A stretch of 64,000 nucleotides of DNA, taken from Calliopum simillimum (lineage: Eukaryota; Arthropoda; Insecta; Diptera; Lauxaniidae). This document shows, in pieces, positions 31,739-44,861 of the stretch. Position 1 is the first letter of the stretch; each line of letters opens with the position of its first letter. The stretch lies in contig OX638368.1 in the NCBI GenBank assembly GCA_951812925.1, positions 22,941,187 through 23,005,186 of the forward strand, given 5' to 3'. The position numbers and the translations under genes were made by a program. A model generated the notes under the pieces. The model worked only from the letters and a program-made list of their open reading frames with translations, ran no database searches and had not been told where the DNA came from.

Positions 31739-34700
31739 ATGTTTAAGCCAATGCACTTTGTGCTTATTTTTATTGTGGGTCTTTTTTGCGCCACAAATGC
31801 ACAAAATAATATAAAAAAGGTGATTATGCTTTTGAAATAAACAATTTTATAATACATATGTGCATATATATAAGAATATGCCGTATTATATTAAATCTGG
31901 TTTTATGAATCCGAAAGCTCTACATACACTGCAAAAAAAAAAATTAGTGCTAAGATTAAGTGAAAACGCATTTGATTTAAAATCATAAAATATAAAATAT
32001 AAAATATTTTTGAATTGAAAACAAATTTCATATAAATTCCCATTTGATTTGAAATAATTCACACTAAGATTCTGTGCAAAGTTGCCAAAATATGAATTTT
32101 TTCGTATCGTGGTAGTTGTGCATCTCAGTGAAACGAATAACAACACAGGCTTACAAAAAAAAAATGTCATGGCGTTTGACCAGATTATGTGTTTCCTAGG
32201 GATTTTGACGTCCTGAATCCGAGTCCCGGGTCCTTTTCTTTCCAGAACGTCTGCAAAAAAATATTTCAAGGTCATATGGAGGTCATGTGTCGTTTAGTGA
32301 TAAATTCTCTAAAATTCTGAAACTATTTTTTTATCATTGAGTTTTTAGTCCTTAAAAAGAATATGTGATCAAAAAGGGTATTTCGGACCTAGTTTCGGAG
32401 AGATAGCCATCGGAAGATCCGGATATATTTTCTATGAAAACCGCTATAAGTTGGGAACCCCTGAAATGGATTCGTAAAATATTGGTGTCATATGAAAGGT
32501 ATTTTAACAGCCTATAAAAAAGGCATATTTTCAATTGGATTCATAGTTTTCGAGATATGAGCTTTTTTGAAATTTTTCAATTACAACAACAAATAAGTCA
32601 ACTACACCAGCAACAACAACAACAAAAACAGTAACAGCAACATTAAAATACCTTTTATATGACATCAAAATTTTCAAAATCTCTCTAGGGGTTCCCAACT
32701 TATAGCGGTTTTCATACAAGAAATATATTCTAATCTTCCGATGGCTATATCTCCAAAACTAGGTCCAAAATACCCTTTTTGATCATATATTCTTTTTAAG
32801 ACCTAAGAGCTCAATGATTAAAAATTAGTTTCAGAATTTTAGCGAATTTATCACTAAGCGACACATGAACCCCATTTTGACCTCCATATGACCTTGAAAT
32901 CTTTTTTCTCAGACGTTCTGGAAAAAAACGGACCCGGGATTCAGATTCAGGATGTCAAAGTCCCTAGGAAACACATAGTCTGGTCAAAACGCCATGACAT
33001 TTTTTTTTTTTTTTGTAAACCTGTGTAATCGGTTGTTTGCTTTTAATTTAATTTATGATTTAATTATATCGTAAATTTCCTTTCGATAAATCGACATTTT
33101 AATCGATTATTCTCAAAATAAACGTGAACAAAAGTGTAGACCACTTAAGATAAATGTAGAAATTGTAAAGGATAATAAAACATATAATTCACAAAATAGA
33201 TAAAATGTAATCAAGAAGAAAATTATTCGGCAGCCCATATACAATTTGTATCATTTGGAATGGAAGCCAAATGTCTTTTACGGCGTTAGGAAATAACGCC
33301 CAAAAAAAAAAAACGAAATAACGCCCAAATTATTTTCATGTAAATTTGGGCGATAATCATTTTGGAAATAACGCCCAAAAATTTGGGCTTTATTTCGTTA
33401 TTTTTTGGGCGCTATTTCCTTTTTTTTTTTAAAAAAACGAAATAACGCCCAAAAAAACGAAATAACGCCCAAAAAATAAAATACGTAATAACGCCCAAAA
33501 TAAAAAACGAAATAACGCCCAAAAAATATGAAATAACGCCCAAAATCAAAAACGAAATAACGCCCAAAATATTTTCATATAAATTTGGGCGATAATCATT
33601 TTGGAAATAACGCCCAAAATTTATTTGTATGAAAATAATTTGGGCGTTATTTCGTTTTTCGTTTTTGGGCATTATTTAATTTTAAAAATAAAACGAAATA
33701 ACGCCACCCAAATTTATATGAAATTAGTTTGGGCGTTATTTCTTTTTTGTTTTTGGGCGCTATTTCATATTTTTTGGGCGTTATTTCGTTTTTTATTTTG
33801 GGCGTTATTACGTCATTTTATTTTGGGCGTTATTTCGTTTTGTTTTGGGCGTTGTTTCCTTGGGCGTTATTTCCTAACGCCGTCTTTTACTGGAAATATT
33901 AAATTTGATCTATGGACTTATCACAAGCCTCAGGCTAAAAACCTAAAAATTACAATGACTCGACACATTCTCAAGATGAACTAAGCTTCTTCATCAATGC
34001 TTTTGAATTTAAAAACAGTTGCTTTTGATTATCAAAAAACTATTTGATTCAAAAGCATATTCTTTTGATTTTAAAGGTTTTTTCTTTTCAGTGTATTTTG
34101 TGTTTGTAATTATTTTCATGCAAATTTTGTAAGTCTTCTTTTGATTTTAATAAACATTTATTTACTTATGTTGTATTTTCTTTTATTTTTAGCTAGATGT
34201 TTTGGTGCTTTACGAGTCACTTTGCCCTGACAGTGAAAATTTCATGAGAAATCAATTGGGACCTTCTTATGATTCATTGGAGGATTACATTAACATACAG
34301 CTTGTGCCATTTGGAAAATCACATGTAAGTAAATACGAACTTTGTGGATTTCAAAGGAGTGCAAAAAGTGAAATTTTTATAGATCTTTCTTCATATAGGG
34401 CCTTATCGTAAATCTGAAGGGAGTTCCATTCTCTCCCTCCCGGGGAAGGAGCACTGGAAGTAGTGAATATTTCATGAATGGAAACTCCCCTTCCTGCAGG
34501 GATACTTTTTTTATTTTAATATCGTTGACATTTTCAGAAATAACCAGTTTGCAACGCTGTGTTTTTCCAAGAGCGTTGACATTTTACACAAAAACAACAT
34601 CTGGCAACGCTGAGTCTTTCCCATATCTTTGACATTTTGCGCAAACAACCTGTCTGAACGCTGATTTTTTCCAATTTCGTAGACATTTTACACAAAAAAG

Positions 34701-37700
34701 AACATGTGGCAACGCTTTTTTCCATAAATCGTTGACATTTTTTTCCATTTTCCACTGGATTTTGACAGCTGACTTAAAAAAAAGATAAACAAGAAACAGC
34801 AATTGCAAAAGAAGAAAAAGAAGCAATTGCAGCAGTGAAATTGAAGTTAATGCTTTACTTTTTAAAGTAAAAAATGTCTTTAATCATATTTGTGGATTTG
34901 GAAAATCAAAAGTTTGCACCAAAAATTTTCCCAAAAAATTTGAGTGAACAGTAGTTTTAGCAGAACCAGTATAAGTGGGAAACGCTTGGATGAATATCAA
35001 AAACTTTAGTGTCATGTGAAAGCTATTTCAATAAGCTTTAAAATTGTTGTGCTAAAGTTTTTAATTTGTCAAACGTTATATACAATTATTCATTTATACA
35101 TTAGTACTCCCTAGCAAAAAGTTGAGGAGCAAATTTAAGAAATAAAAGTGAAAAAACTCGCTCCCAACATATTGCCAATTACATAATTTTTCCAGTGAAT
35201 TTTCCCTTTCCACGAAATTTTTTTTGCGATTGCAAACCAGGGAGCTAGCGAATAAATTCTCGAGAATATTTATTTACGATAAGGCCTATAATTGTTCATA
35301 CCTTGGACAATTCGTAAGCAATTTTTATGTTTAAACCATTTTTGGAAATGTATTAAATCAGACTACAAGCACAAGGCAATATATTATGCAACAAATTACA
35401 AAATTTAGTACTTTTTAGTGAAAAGAAATTAAAACTACCTTTTATATCATTTCAAAATTATGATGGATGCCTATCGGTTTATGATTTATGATTTTTTTAC
35501 CATTTCAAAACATGAAATCGACCGATACGGTTTCACAAAATTGCCCATACTATGGATATTTCTTAAACGATTTTCATGTTTTGACCTGAGTATTTTAGAA
35601 AATTAGTAAATCCGCCTATTCGCAATTTACCATTTGTTGATTATTATCAAACTTTGGTATATACATATCATCACGTTATTTTCTCTGTGTAGACAGTGTT
35701 ATAAAAATGTTGAGTTATTTCTATACAATGCACTTATCAATAATGATAATTAATACATTGCAACTGAAGAAGAACACTTGTAATTTGTTTCTGATTATAA
35801 TTTGCAGAATGATAACAACGGCAATAAATAAATCGTACGTGACTAATAAGTCGTGTCTCAAAATTTATGGTAAATGCACTAAAATCAATTTTTTGTAATG
35901 TGTTATGTGCCTTTAACACATTTTTGGATGGGTATTAAATCAGACTAGGGGTGAATTTTTCGTATTTGGCAGAAAGTAGTAAATCTAATAGAATTTTAGT
36001 GTTAAAATTATAAATAATGCTACATGACCTACGTTTTTTGACCTTTAAAAAGAAAAAATGAACCAAAAACCAAGATGATGTGTTTTTCGGTTTAGATGCT
36101 ATGATTTTTTTAAATTTTCAAAACATGAAATTGACCAAAACTGTTTCACAAAACTAACATAAATGGATCATAATTAGTGACAAGCAAAGCAAGACCATTG
36201 AGTCATGGTCTTGGTCTTGATCTTGGTCTTTAAGTCTTGGTCTCGGCCTTGGTCTTTGTTTTGAAAAAATTTCTACAGAATATTGAGTATTCAAAATTTC
36301 GAAAACTTATTTTTGCAAAGCAGTTAGGTTTTTAAGATGCCAAATTTCAAATTGAGGGATGGTTTTATCCTCGAAACGGGTGTGAAACACCTATTAACTA
36401 TAAATTACCAAGATTGAAAAGCAGTCTTGGTCTTCGTCTTGGTCTCGCAAAGGTATCAGCGTCTTGGTCTTGGTATCGAAAAATTACCAAGACCAAGAAC
36501 AAGACCAAGACTAATTTTGCTCATCACTAACCATAATTGGAACATTTCTCAATAGATCTTCATGTTTGTTGTGTTTTTTTTTCTTTCAAGTCTACCGTTT
36601 TTCGACCTCATTATAGAAAAACGATCAGCTATGATTTTATTCGGAACGGAATTCGAAACTGTGAAATAGCTGGAATAAGATGCCGCGAACCGGCATTTTC
36701 ATGAAACTTTTCTTGATTGAAGACAGGCACACAAAATAAAAAAAAAAAATTGATTTAACTTTTGACTATACATAATTACTATGTACCCTTAAGTACTATT
36801 TGACGCTTAATTTAAATCCGAGGTCAGAATTGCTCATATACCCGCAGGATTTTGACATATTCTTGCTTGAAGTTGCAAAATGTGCTGTTTTCAGGCTTAT
36901 GGAGCAGTTCGAAGGAAGAGGTGTGGTTCCATTTCTTAATGGTATCGAATATTCATGATCTCTCTTACCAAACTATACCTTTAAACATTTCCAGTTGGAC
37001 CCTAACCCTACGAGATATCACCATTTCAAGTAAATGCATCTCAACCCCCATACAAAGAACTACATTAAAATTGTAACGAAAAACTGATTTATGACCAAAA
37101 AATATTTCAAAATTTAATGCTTTCACTTCAAAGGTATATAACTCGGAAAAAAAGTCTGGTCGGAAAAATGAAAAGGTGTAATAAGGATTATTATGACTAT
37201 TAGAGGCCATAGAAAAATGGAATTACATCTTTTATTGAAACTGCACCATAAACCGGAATACTGCACTTTCTGCAACTTTCAAGCAAGGATACACGGAAAG
37301 AAAAAATGTATATGTAATTGAAATATTTTCTTCTAAGCAACTTTGAAATTTTTATAAAATCTTTAGGCAGTTTTTAATAACTATGTAAAGTATGTATGTA
37401 AAATATCCAAAGATTAACAAAATTTCAGTAATATGTAAAAAAAAATGATTTTTTTTTTCTCAACGTTCATAGAGTTTAAACAATGGCGCTCAATTCATTT
37501 GCCAACATGGACCAGCTGAATGTGAAGGTAATCGCATGCAATCCTGTGTACTGGCACAAACCACCAATCAAGCAGCTCAAGTCAAATTTGCTGTTTGCCA
37601 AATGACAACACGCGACAAATCTGATGTAACTGAAGTAAGAAAAAAAAAAAATAAATTAAAAAAATGCATTCATTTTATTTACCTTGTTAACATATGAAAC

Positions 37701-40700
37701 ATTTCAGTGCACCACGTCAGTTGGACTCTCCAGTGATATTTCCGAATGTATGAACACAGAGAAAGGAACATATCTGCAACTGCAAGCTGAGAAAATAACG
37801 CACTCATACGCGCCCACATTTATACCTACAATCATTTACGATCAGGTAAGTTACATGCTTGCGTAACGAAATACAAGTATTTTGGTCATTTCATGAAGCA
37901 GTTCCAAGCAGTTGAAAAAAAATGTTATTTTTATGGACACAAAAATATCACGCAGAAATTAAAATGGGGCACGAAAAAGATCAATTCGATAGTAAGAAAC
38001 TCAATCAGTGATACTACTGTAAATTATGGCATAAATTCTTGAACAACATTGTATATTTTCTTCTTATCCTACCTAAATTATCGTTAAACTTCCTTATTGA
38101 GAGATTATAAGACCATTTCTTTTCGCCCTTGTTCAGTACTGCGTTGAGTTCTTATGCGTAAGACCTGTGCTTATTTTATCTCTTTCGACTTATTTTTCGA
38201 TTTTTCAATATCCCTCTTTAACAATCTTTTCGATGTGAATTTGCTATGCCACTTTTGCTACTGCATTGTGGAATACACAAGAGAGCTTAGGGGTTCTCAA
38301 CCGTTTTTGGTCACGCCCCCCTTTTCAAGTTCTTCACAAAAAAAAATTAAATATTTTACTATATTTCACATAAAAATTTACTTCTTATCCTAAAATGATT
38401 AATAAGTAATTAATATTACAAAAATGAGATAATTTTTTTCATATAATATCCAGTTTACCAGAAATGTTCTGAAATTTTTGGTGTTCCGGAATCCAATAGT
38501 ACGAAATTTTGAATGAGATCTGATAACTTTTTTTGTTAATAAATCCGAATCTGGCAACCATTTTTTATCAGGTCTGAGGTTCGAGTTATCCTTGCTTTAA
38601 AAAGCAGAGCCAACTATTTTCGGGTATATGACGCTCATCCAGGCAGTAGTATAGTGTACCTTTTAGCTTTTCCAATAATATCATTACCTTTCGAGATATA
38701 TTACAAATATCTATATATTAACACGCAAGACAAAAAATTGTTCTACCATTTTTACTATGCTAGAAATGGAGCACGACTTTGAATTATACACCATTAGAAA
38801 GGTATATGTGTGTAAATGTGCACAAATTCAAAATTATTTTAAGATTTTGCCATAAAGGTAAAATTAAATGCGAATTTTTCAATATTAACAACGACACATA
38901 GAGCTGAAAAGAGGATTTAGTACAAAGAGAAAGACAAAAAGCTGACTGACACTGACTTCATGTTTTATGTTTTCTTTTCGTTTCACATTTGTCATTGTAC
39001 CAGGGATGATAAATGAGCTTTTAAATTTTGTACTAAATAGCAAAAAAATACTAAAACTGTCCAAAAAGTACCAAAATTATTTAATACATATGTGGTCAAA
39101 TTTTGACCACATAATTCTGGTTGAAATTAATGCCTCGTAAATAAAATTTGTATGGAATAAAACCATTTTATTAATAGATGATATCTCGGAAAGTAATTAT
39201 CCAATTTGAAAAGTTGTAGGGTAAGGTTTAATAAGCAAGATCATGGCTATCCAGTGCCGTTAATAAAAGTGAACTACACTATTTCAACTACAGCATTTTA
39301 AATCAAGGATTATTCGGATAACAGATAGAAAAAACCGTTGCCGCAAATTAACAAAGAAAAGTTTTCGAGTTTCTAATTAAAATTTAGTTTCTCTCAATTC
39401 TGTATATATTCTCTATAATTAACATCAAATCGAAATCACTTCTCTGTAAAACAGATTGGAATTGATACTCAATTTGGTTCACCTCAGGATCCTGAGTTAT
39501 CCTTGCTTAAAAGTGTAAAATTATTTTTTACCTTCGGCTGACCTACGGTAGCCCCAGGAACTATACCAATCAAAGCTTGCCGATAGTCCGTCACAGAAGT
39601 ATACACTCAGGGAAAAAACGACAACTTTTACTGTTGATTTAATAGATATCAGTAACGATTTAGCTCCAAAGGCGAAATTATTTGAATTGACTGTGAAAAA
39701 CTTTTGATTTGAAGTTATTAAATTGAATGTGATTAGTATTCAAATCAAATAATATTTACTTTTGATTTAACAAACATTTGAGGTTGATTCGGCACCACAC
39801 ACGCACACGTTTTCGTTGAACTTTTCAAATATTGCGACATTCTTGTTCGTATTCACATTGTTTCGGGACGTACTACATTCATTGCACTTACCAACTAATT
39901 TTTGACATTGAATCAATAGTATAGTAGTTGATTTTACAAACCAATTTTTCCCTGAGTGTACGTACATACCTGGATATTTTTCGTTTTAGACTATGAAGCC
40001 TTCGGGTGACCTTTCGGAACCCTCGGATGTCCCATAAATTGAATCAATTAAAGATTGCTGGTATCTCGTCAGAGAAGTTTTCTCTCCAGTACACCTGGAT
40101 ATTCTTCGTATATCCAGAAATTCTTAGTTTTGACTACGAAGCCTTTGGATGACCTTTTAGAATTCTCGGATGCCCCAGGAAATGAATCAATTGATAGTCA
40201 TAAATGTTTTCCCTCTTGTGTATCTAGATATTCTTCGTTTTAACTATGAAGCCTTCTGGTGATCTTCAGGAACCTTTGGGTGTCAGTTAATTTTATTTGA
40301 TAGTTTTCCATAGTTGTTTTCCCTCCGTACCTAGATATTCATAGTTTTGAGTTCTAATCTCTTCTTTCTTATACATCGATAAAACAACTGCGTTATCTCG
40401 TGGTAAATTTTTTACTAAAACAAAATTTAAAGTTCGATGAACAAAAACAAAAAGTTCAAGTTTCTGCGCTCAGAAAAAGAATTTAACACAATCTGCAAAT
40501 TTTTCAAAACATTTATCATAAATCCAACTGCGACCCAAGGACCGTGACACAAGTGATATTCTGGCATATTTTTAATATTATGACAAAGGACATGAAAGCT
40601 ACCTTTCATTTTTAATGTTCCATTGCGACAATTGCATCGCTTCAAAACATTTGATACTCAAATATTTACTTTGGGTACCATGATACTCATGACATTCTGC

Positions 40701-41113
40701 CAGTGTTTTTGCATGAGAAACCACTATAGTTTTTTTTTAACATAAAAGCATTATGCATAATACTTTGTAAATCCTCCATTTTTATTAAGAAGATAATACA
40801 TCGGTACACTTGCTACTGCTGTCGAAATGTTAAGCTAGCAAATTTTCTATGGATTCATCCTATTTCCAGAGTTGTCAACTTTCCAACAAAAAAAAAAAAA
40901 ATTACCATGACATAAATTCAACTTTTCAATTTCACCCCCTTTGGGTACTTAATGCAATCGTTTAACCATATTAAAATGTTACAATTTCCTGCCATTAAAT
41001 TTCAGGTTTTCAATCAACGTCTACAGGACAGCTCTATACGTGATTTCCGTGGCACAGTTTGCTATTTATTGCAAAAACGTGGACAATCTCTACCTGCCGA
41101 AGTTTGTGAATAA
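31739..41113 (+). CDS. GILT: GILT-family lysosomal thiol reductase-like protein
   Basis: GILT proteins reduce disulfides in the lysosome and are secreted or lysosomal. Exons are 31739-31819, 34193-34324, 37473-37634, 37708-37845 and 41006-41113, all phase 0, giving 206 residues. A signal peptide (FVLIFIVGLFCATNA, cut after Ala21) is clear. The family signature CQHGPAECEGN is at 81-91, with Cys96 after it. The active site reads Cys38-Pro-Asp-Ser41, so the second, resolving Cys of the usual CxxC is missing. The exon 1 donor is a weak GTGATT. Introns 1 (2373 bp), 2 (3148 bp) and 4 (3160 bp) hold mobile elements. AATAAA lies 98 bp after the stop. The family is certain; the paralogue and activity are not. 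Confidence 0.93.
32143..33026. mobile_element. Foldback element, family C
   Basis: Inverted ends ACACAGG...TTACAAAAAA and inverse. Arms match strongly, e.g. GTCATGGCGTTTGACCAG at the left against its near inverse at the right, and CCGCTATAAGTTGGGAACCC against its inverse near 32700. The centre near 32580-32630 is a CAA-repeat spacer. It is non-coding and lies in GILT intron 1. Confidence 0.85.
33282..33881. mobile_element. Modular foldback, GGCGTTAGG family copy 3
   Basis: The ends GGCGTTAGGAAATAACGCC and inverse are flanked by the 9-bp duplication GTCTTTTAC (33273-33281 and 33882-33890). The AAATAACGCCCAA module architecture is the same as at 11068-11724. The clean duplication shows it transposed as a unit. 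Confidence 0.88.
34398..35286. mobile_element. TIR element with internal tandem repeats
   Basis: Inverted ends GGGCCTTATCGTAAAT (left) and GGCCTTATCGTAAAT (right), flanked by TATA on both sides. Inside, 34520-34745 holds four ~65-75 bp units with CGTTGACATTTTACACAAAA and GGCAACGCTG. There is no transposase. It starts only 73 bp after the exon 2 donor of the GILT gene. Confidence 0.75.
35287..36172. other. GILT intron 2 interior, no feature seen
   Basis: A+T-rich intronic DNA with no coding potential. Some phrases (e.g. CATGAAATCGACCGATACGG and CATGAAATTGACCAAAACTG) recur, suggesting a diverged internal duplication. Confidence 0.4.
36174..36531. mobile_element. Foldback built of CTTGGTCTTGGT repeats
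   Basis: The left part is rich in CTTGGTCTTGG and the right part in its inverse ACCAAGACCAAG, with ends TAGTGACAAGCAAA and near-inverse TTTTGCTCATCACTA. Flanks ATCATAAT and ACCATAAT look like an 8-bp duplication with one change. A similar repeat lies at 63490-63835. Confidence 0.6.
38000..39600. other. GILT intron 4 interior, repeat relics
   Basis: No gene is seen. Around 39140-39330 the text GATGATATCTCGGAAA...CCAATTTG...GTGAACTACACTA resembles the right half of the TIR element at 42075-42867, so a partial copy of that family is present. Confidence 0.4.
39602..39960. mobile_element. Short TIR element, 359 bp
   Basis: Perfect 16-bp inverted ends TACACTCAGGGAAAAA. The interior is rich in TTTGATTTAA-type phrases. 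It is non-coding and lies in GILT intron 4. Confidence 0.75.
39965..40350 (-). repeat. Dispersed minisatellite, family M1 locus 2
   Basis: The complement of the units at 5745-6065 and 48500-48800: TATTCTTCGT, GACTACGAAGCCTT and GGGTGTC-like phrases repeat about three times. Confidence 0.65.
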
Positions 41114-41211
41114 AATTTTCAACGTAGATTTACAAGTAACAAGAATGCGTAAACCATTCGGTTAACCAGTGGTAATGCAGAAACTAACAAACAGAGAAAA
41201 TACTGATAATA

Positions 41212-41217
41212 AATAAA
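41212..41217 (+). terminator. Poly(A) signal of GILT gene
   Basis: AATAAA, 98 bp after the stop codon, in A-rich sequence. Confidence 0.6.
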
Positions 41218-41688
41218 ACAATGGAATTCAAAATATTTGATTTTTATTTAATTTATAATAAGCACGTGATACAGAAATGTTGATAAAAGAAAATTCTATT
41301 TTGTCTCAAAAATCACTCTTCTGCAGAAGAAAAAAAAAATGCTTTGGCTTCTATTTTTTATTTAGCACGATTATAATAGAATTCGATGCGCTGAATCTAA
41401 ATTCAATCTCAAAATTGCCCTATCGCTTCAGGATTACGAAATCACTCATCCTAAAATTTCATGAATCCATGAAATAGCTTATTGGGTTATATGTTAATGT
41501 AGAGTGACATACTGTTCCGGATTTTGCAGAACAGTCCCTCATTTTCCTTCTTGTCTGAGATTCAAAAACATCCCAGAAATTTCCCGGATTTTCATTCATG
41601 TATGTCCTGAAATTGTCCCGGACTTAACATGGACGCGTATTGTAGTATGTAATTTTTTTGTTATTCTTCAACAATTTTAGTTTATTGA

Positions 41689-42071
41689 CTATAGACCATA
41701 AAGGAAAGATTAAAGACCAAAGATTATGAATCATAGATATAGATTATGGACCATAGATATAGATTATAGACCAAAACTCATAAACGACAGATCAAAGACT
41801 ATAGATTATGGACCACGGACTATAATCTGACTAAGGTTAAAGACCAAATACCACAAAGGACAGATCATAGACCATATATTATTGACCATAGACTATAGAT
41901 CATGAACCAGAAAGGACAGATAGATTACATACCTTAGACTATAGAGGACAGATCAAAGTCAAAGGACAGACCATATAAGTATAATGGAAGGATCATAGAC
42001 CATGGGTTATGGACCAAAGACCATAATGCATAGATTATAGACCATATATTACAGACCATAGACTACATAGA
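41689..42071. repeat. GACCATAGATTATAGACCA minisatellite, left part
   Basis: Degenerate units of roughly 15-20 bp with the words GACCATA, AGATTATAG and AAAGGACAGATC. The array resumes at 42869-42922 after the inserted TIR element. Confidence 0.75.
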
Positions 42072-42074
42072 TAA

Positions 42075-42867
42075 CACAGTCCTGCGTTTTTGAAAACGTT
42101 AAAAAAGTATGAAATGAGAGTAGGTGATTTTTATAGATTTTTGATCGCTGAATCCGAAGGTATATGGTCTATTAGGCATGCGCTTATTTTACGATTTTCT
42201 GATTTTCGTTGATGCCACCCCCTGAAATCCTTCCATTGGTCATAAGAACAAACACTATGAAGTTTTACGGCAATCGGATAACGAAAACCCTGCCCTCAAG
42301 AGGGGTCAAGATCAAGTTGAGGTTTCGTAAGTAAGTAAGTCAAAGCAGAATCTTATCTTATAGCAAATTGAAATACCTTTCTAACAAGCTATAATAGTTT
42401 AATATCGGGTAATTAATACGAATTCTATGAATTTTTCTTTTATCGACATTAGCAAAATTGCCGCAAAATACCATATGTAGTATACGCACTCTTAACCTTT
42501 TCAATGGAATCATTAGTTTCCGAGATATCATCGATTGATGTAAAGGTATCGCTAAACCCTGTAAAGGACTATATTCCATTTGTATACCTTTACTTCAATG
42601 GATGATATCTCGGAAACTAATGATCCAATTGGAAAAATTAAAGGTAGGCTTTAAAGAGGAAGCTTAGGGCTATTCAATGCCGCTGTCAAAAGTGAACTAG
42701 ACTACTTTAAGGATGCATGCCATATGTTTGAAAATAGCGTTTTCTGCAATTTAAATCAAGGATAACTTGGATCTCAGACGTGATGGAGCAAATCGGAGGT
42801 TATATTCGGATTCAGCGAGCGAAATCACCTACTCTGATCTTATACATTTTTTCATGGCAGGACAGTG
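42075..42867. mobile_element. TIR element inserted in the minisatellite
   Basis: Inverted ends CACAGTCCTGC and CACTGTCCTGC (other strand), then AGAGTAGGTGATTT and CGCTGAATCCGAA in both arms. Both ends are bordered by TAA. No transposase is encoded. It interrupts the array around it and is therefore younger. Confidence 0.7.
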
Positions 42868-42868
42868 T

Positions 42869-42922
42869 AATAGACCATATACCTTAAAGGACAGTTCATA
42901 GACCATACTTTATGGACTATTA
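42869..42922. repeat. GACCATAGATTATAGACCA minisatellite, right part
   Basis: Continuation of the array at 41689-42071, with ATAGACCATATACC and AAAGGACAGTTCATAGACCA. Confidence 0.65.
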
Positions 42923-44000
42923 CTTTTGCCCCAACTGTATGCAATAATTTTTTTTGTCCTCGATAGGGCCATCAAAAAATTGGGCAGCCTATGTTAATGA
43001 AACAGGATGAATGTCAACTTAATGTTTATTGTAGTTTAGAGCATAATTGACCAGAATCCGCACTTGGTTAGAAAAAAAAAACTCCCGAAGTTACTGCGGA
43101 TCTACATCGGTGTTTTGTCAGTTTTTTAAACAAATCTCTAAAACCGAAAAATCTTTGTTAGTTTTCAATCCAAATTTTTGAAAAAATTTAAATTATCTAC
43201 ATTTTTGCTACTTCTGGATGCAATTTTGAGGTTGAATTTTCGCATTTTTATGAATAACTCAAAATCTTTATGTGTTTGAACAACGCTGGGATCGGATTTA
43301 AATTTAACTTATAAAGACCTTCATACATAACATTTTCGTTTTTTATTTTTTTTTAAAAAAGAATTCTTGCAGAACAGTGTATTCGCAAAGTTTATTGTCA
43401 GCTGACTCAATATGGGGCATTCAATCAAAGGTACATTATTATTGATTATATTCGTACAATAAAGATCTAAAATCATTATACTTTTATTGCTATACAACGT
43501 TCACTGCCAGATTAACCGCTTATCATTTGAATTAGCGTAAATTGGCGTAAGGTAGCTCATTTTTTTAAGATAATCATTTATAGTTCTTTTAGTTCTAATT
43601 TTAAATGATGTTCTAATATTAATTTATGCATTTCGTAGAACTTTACAGCACATACCCGAAGCTTCGTGTGTTTATTGCTATACTTATGATTAGGATAAGT
43701 ATGATATCTTGAATATTGATAAGCCGAATTTTTAATAACTCTAATCGTAGCATATGCGGTGTTGGATTAGACGCTAATTTTGATGATAATTTCAATAACT
43801 CAAAGTCTGTTGAGGAATATATTGAGAATATTGAATACATTGCTAGTATTTATTTAAGAGTTGATTGCAGATGTGTATTTATCTTACATTTATCAGGAAA
43901 AGTTTACTTCACACTGCATATACATATATAATTTTAACAGTTCCATTCCTTCTACATATTCCACTTGCTGGGATTAAACGGAACTTCCTTAATGATTCTC
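42923..44000. other. Intergenic, no gene seen
   Basis: A+T-rich DNA downstream of GILT. No repeat or coding signal could be fixed. Confidence 0.4.
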
Positions 44001-44345
44001 TCAACTGCATGTGGTATCACAACTAGATGGCAGCACAAGAAATATCCTAGAGAAATTCACAGATCAGCTACAAGATCTCGACTACGCTGACGACAATCTG
44101 GTTAGTATCGTCCGGACAAGACTAAAAGCATGAAACTGAACCCATCCAGAAATGACATCACTTTTAAAGCTGGTTATGATGACATTGAGAACATCGACAG
44201 CTTTACGTATTTAGGCAGCATTATCTCCTTGGCTGTTGGGCTAAAAGTGGATATCAACTAATGAACATCAAAAGCCACTAAAACGAAAGTGCCACTTTTC
44301 TGGCGTTATTTCCTATTTCCGGAAACCATTCAGACGCCAGGCAAT
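44001..44345 (+). pseudogene. LINE reverse transcriptase relic
   Basis: The plus strand reads LQDLDYADDNLV, the YADD box of a non-LTR reverse transcriptase, and later IENIDSFTYLGSIIS, a block found after the RT core in these elements. Frameshifts and stops break it. A second relic of the same family is at 54050-54350. Confidence 0.8.
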
Positions 44346-44861
44346 GTTGAAAAGTAAAGGCTTTTGTACATAATTATCAAGAAAAAAAAAGTTTTTATCA
44401 ATGCATTCTTAATTTGCTTGTCTTGTCGCGCCAATTTCTTAGTTCTTTCTATTCATTTAGCCCATTTTATTTTTAAGCGAATAATATCCTAAATTTCTAT
44501 TACTTTATGAAAATATACAGTGGCTGACAAAACTCTACGTACGACCCCTTTTTCTGAAGTTAACCATGTCCTAATGCATTTGAAAAAAAGTAATGATGCA
44601 GGTTTGTTTTAAATCTTATCTATTATATAAAAATGAAATGGTGTCCGTATGTAGCTTATGAACGCGGAAACTACAAGGCCGATTTACATAATTTTTTTTT
44701 TAAATTGTTTGTTATGGTCTGTAGAAGGTTCTTAAGGGGGTGGGATGCTACTGAGGGGAACGGGGGTTGCACCCCCCATACGAAAAAAATACAAAAAATG
44801 CTATATCTCTACAGTTATACAAGTTATGATTATGAAAGTTGATGAACTTATGCATAATGTA

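Larger units (their letters stand above)
31925..34098. mobile_element. Possible host element split by two foldbacks
   Basis: ACACTGCAAAAAAAAA near 31925 and TTTTCTTTTCAGTGTA near 34098 are inverted, and the flanking interior on both sides is rich in TTTTGATT-type phrases. Two foldbacks (32143-33026 and 33282-33881) would then be nested inside it. The ends are simple in sequence, so this is tentative. It fills most of GILT intron 1. Confidence 0.4.
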
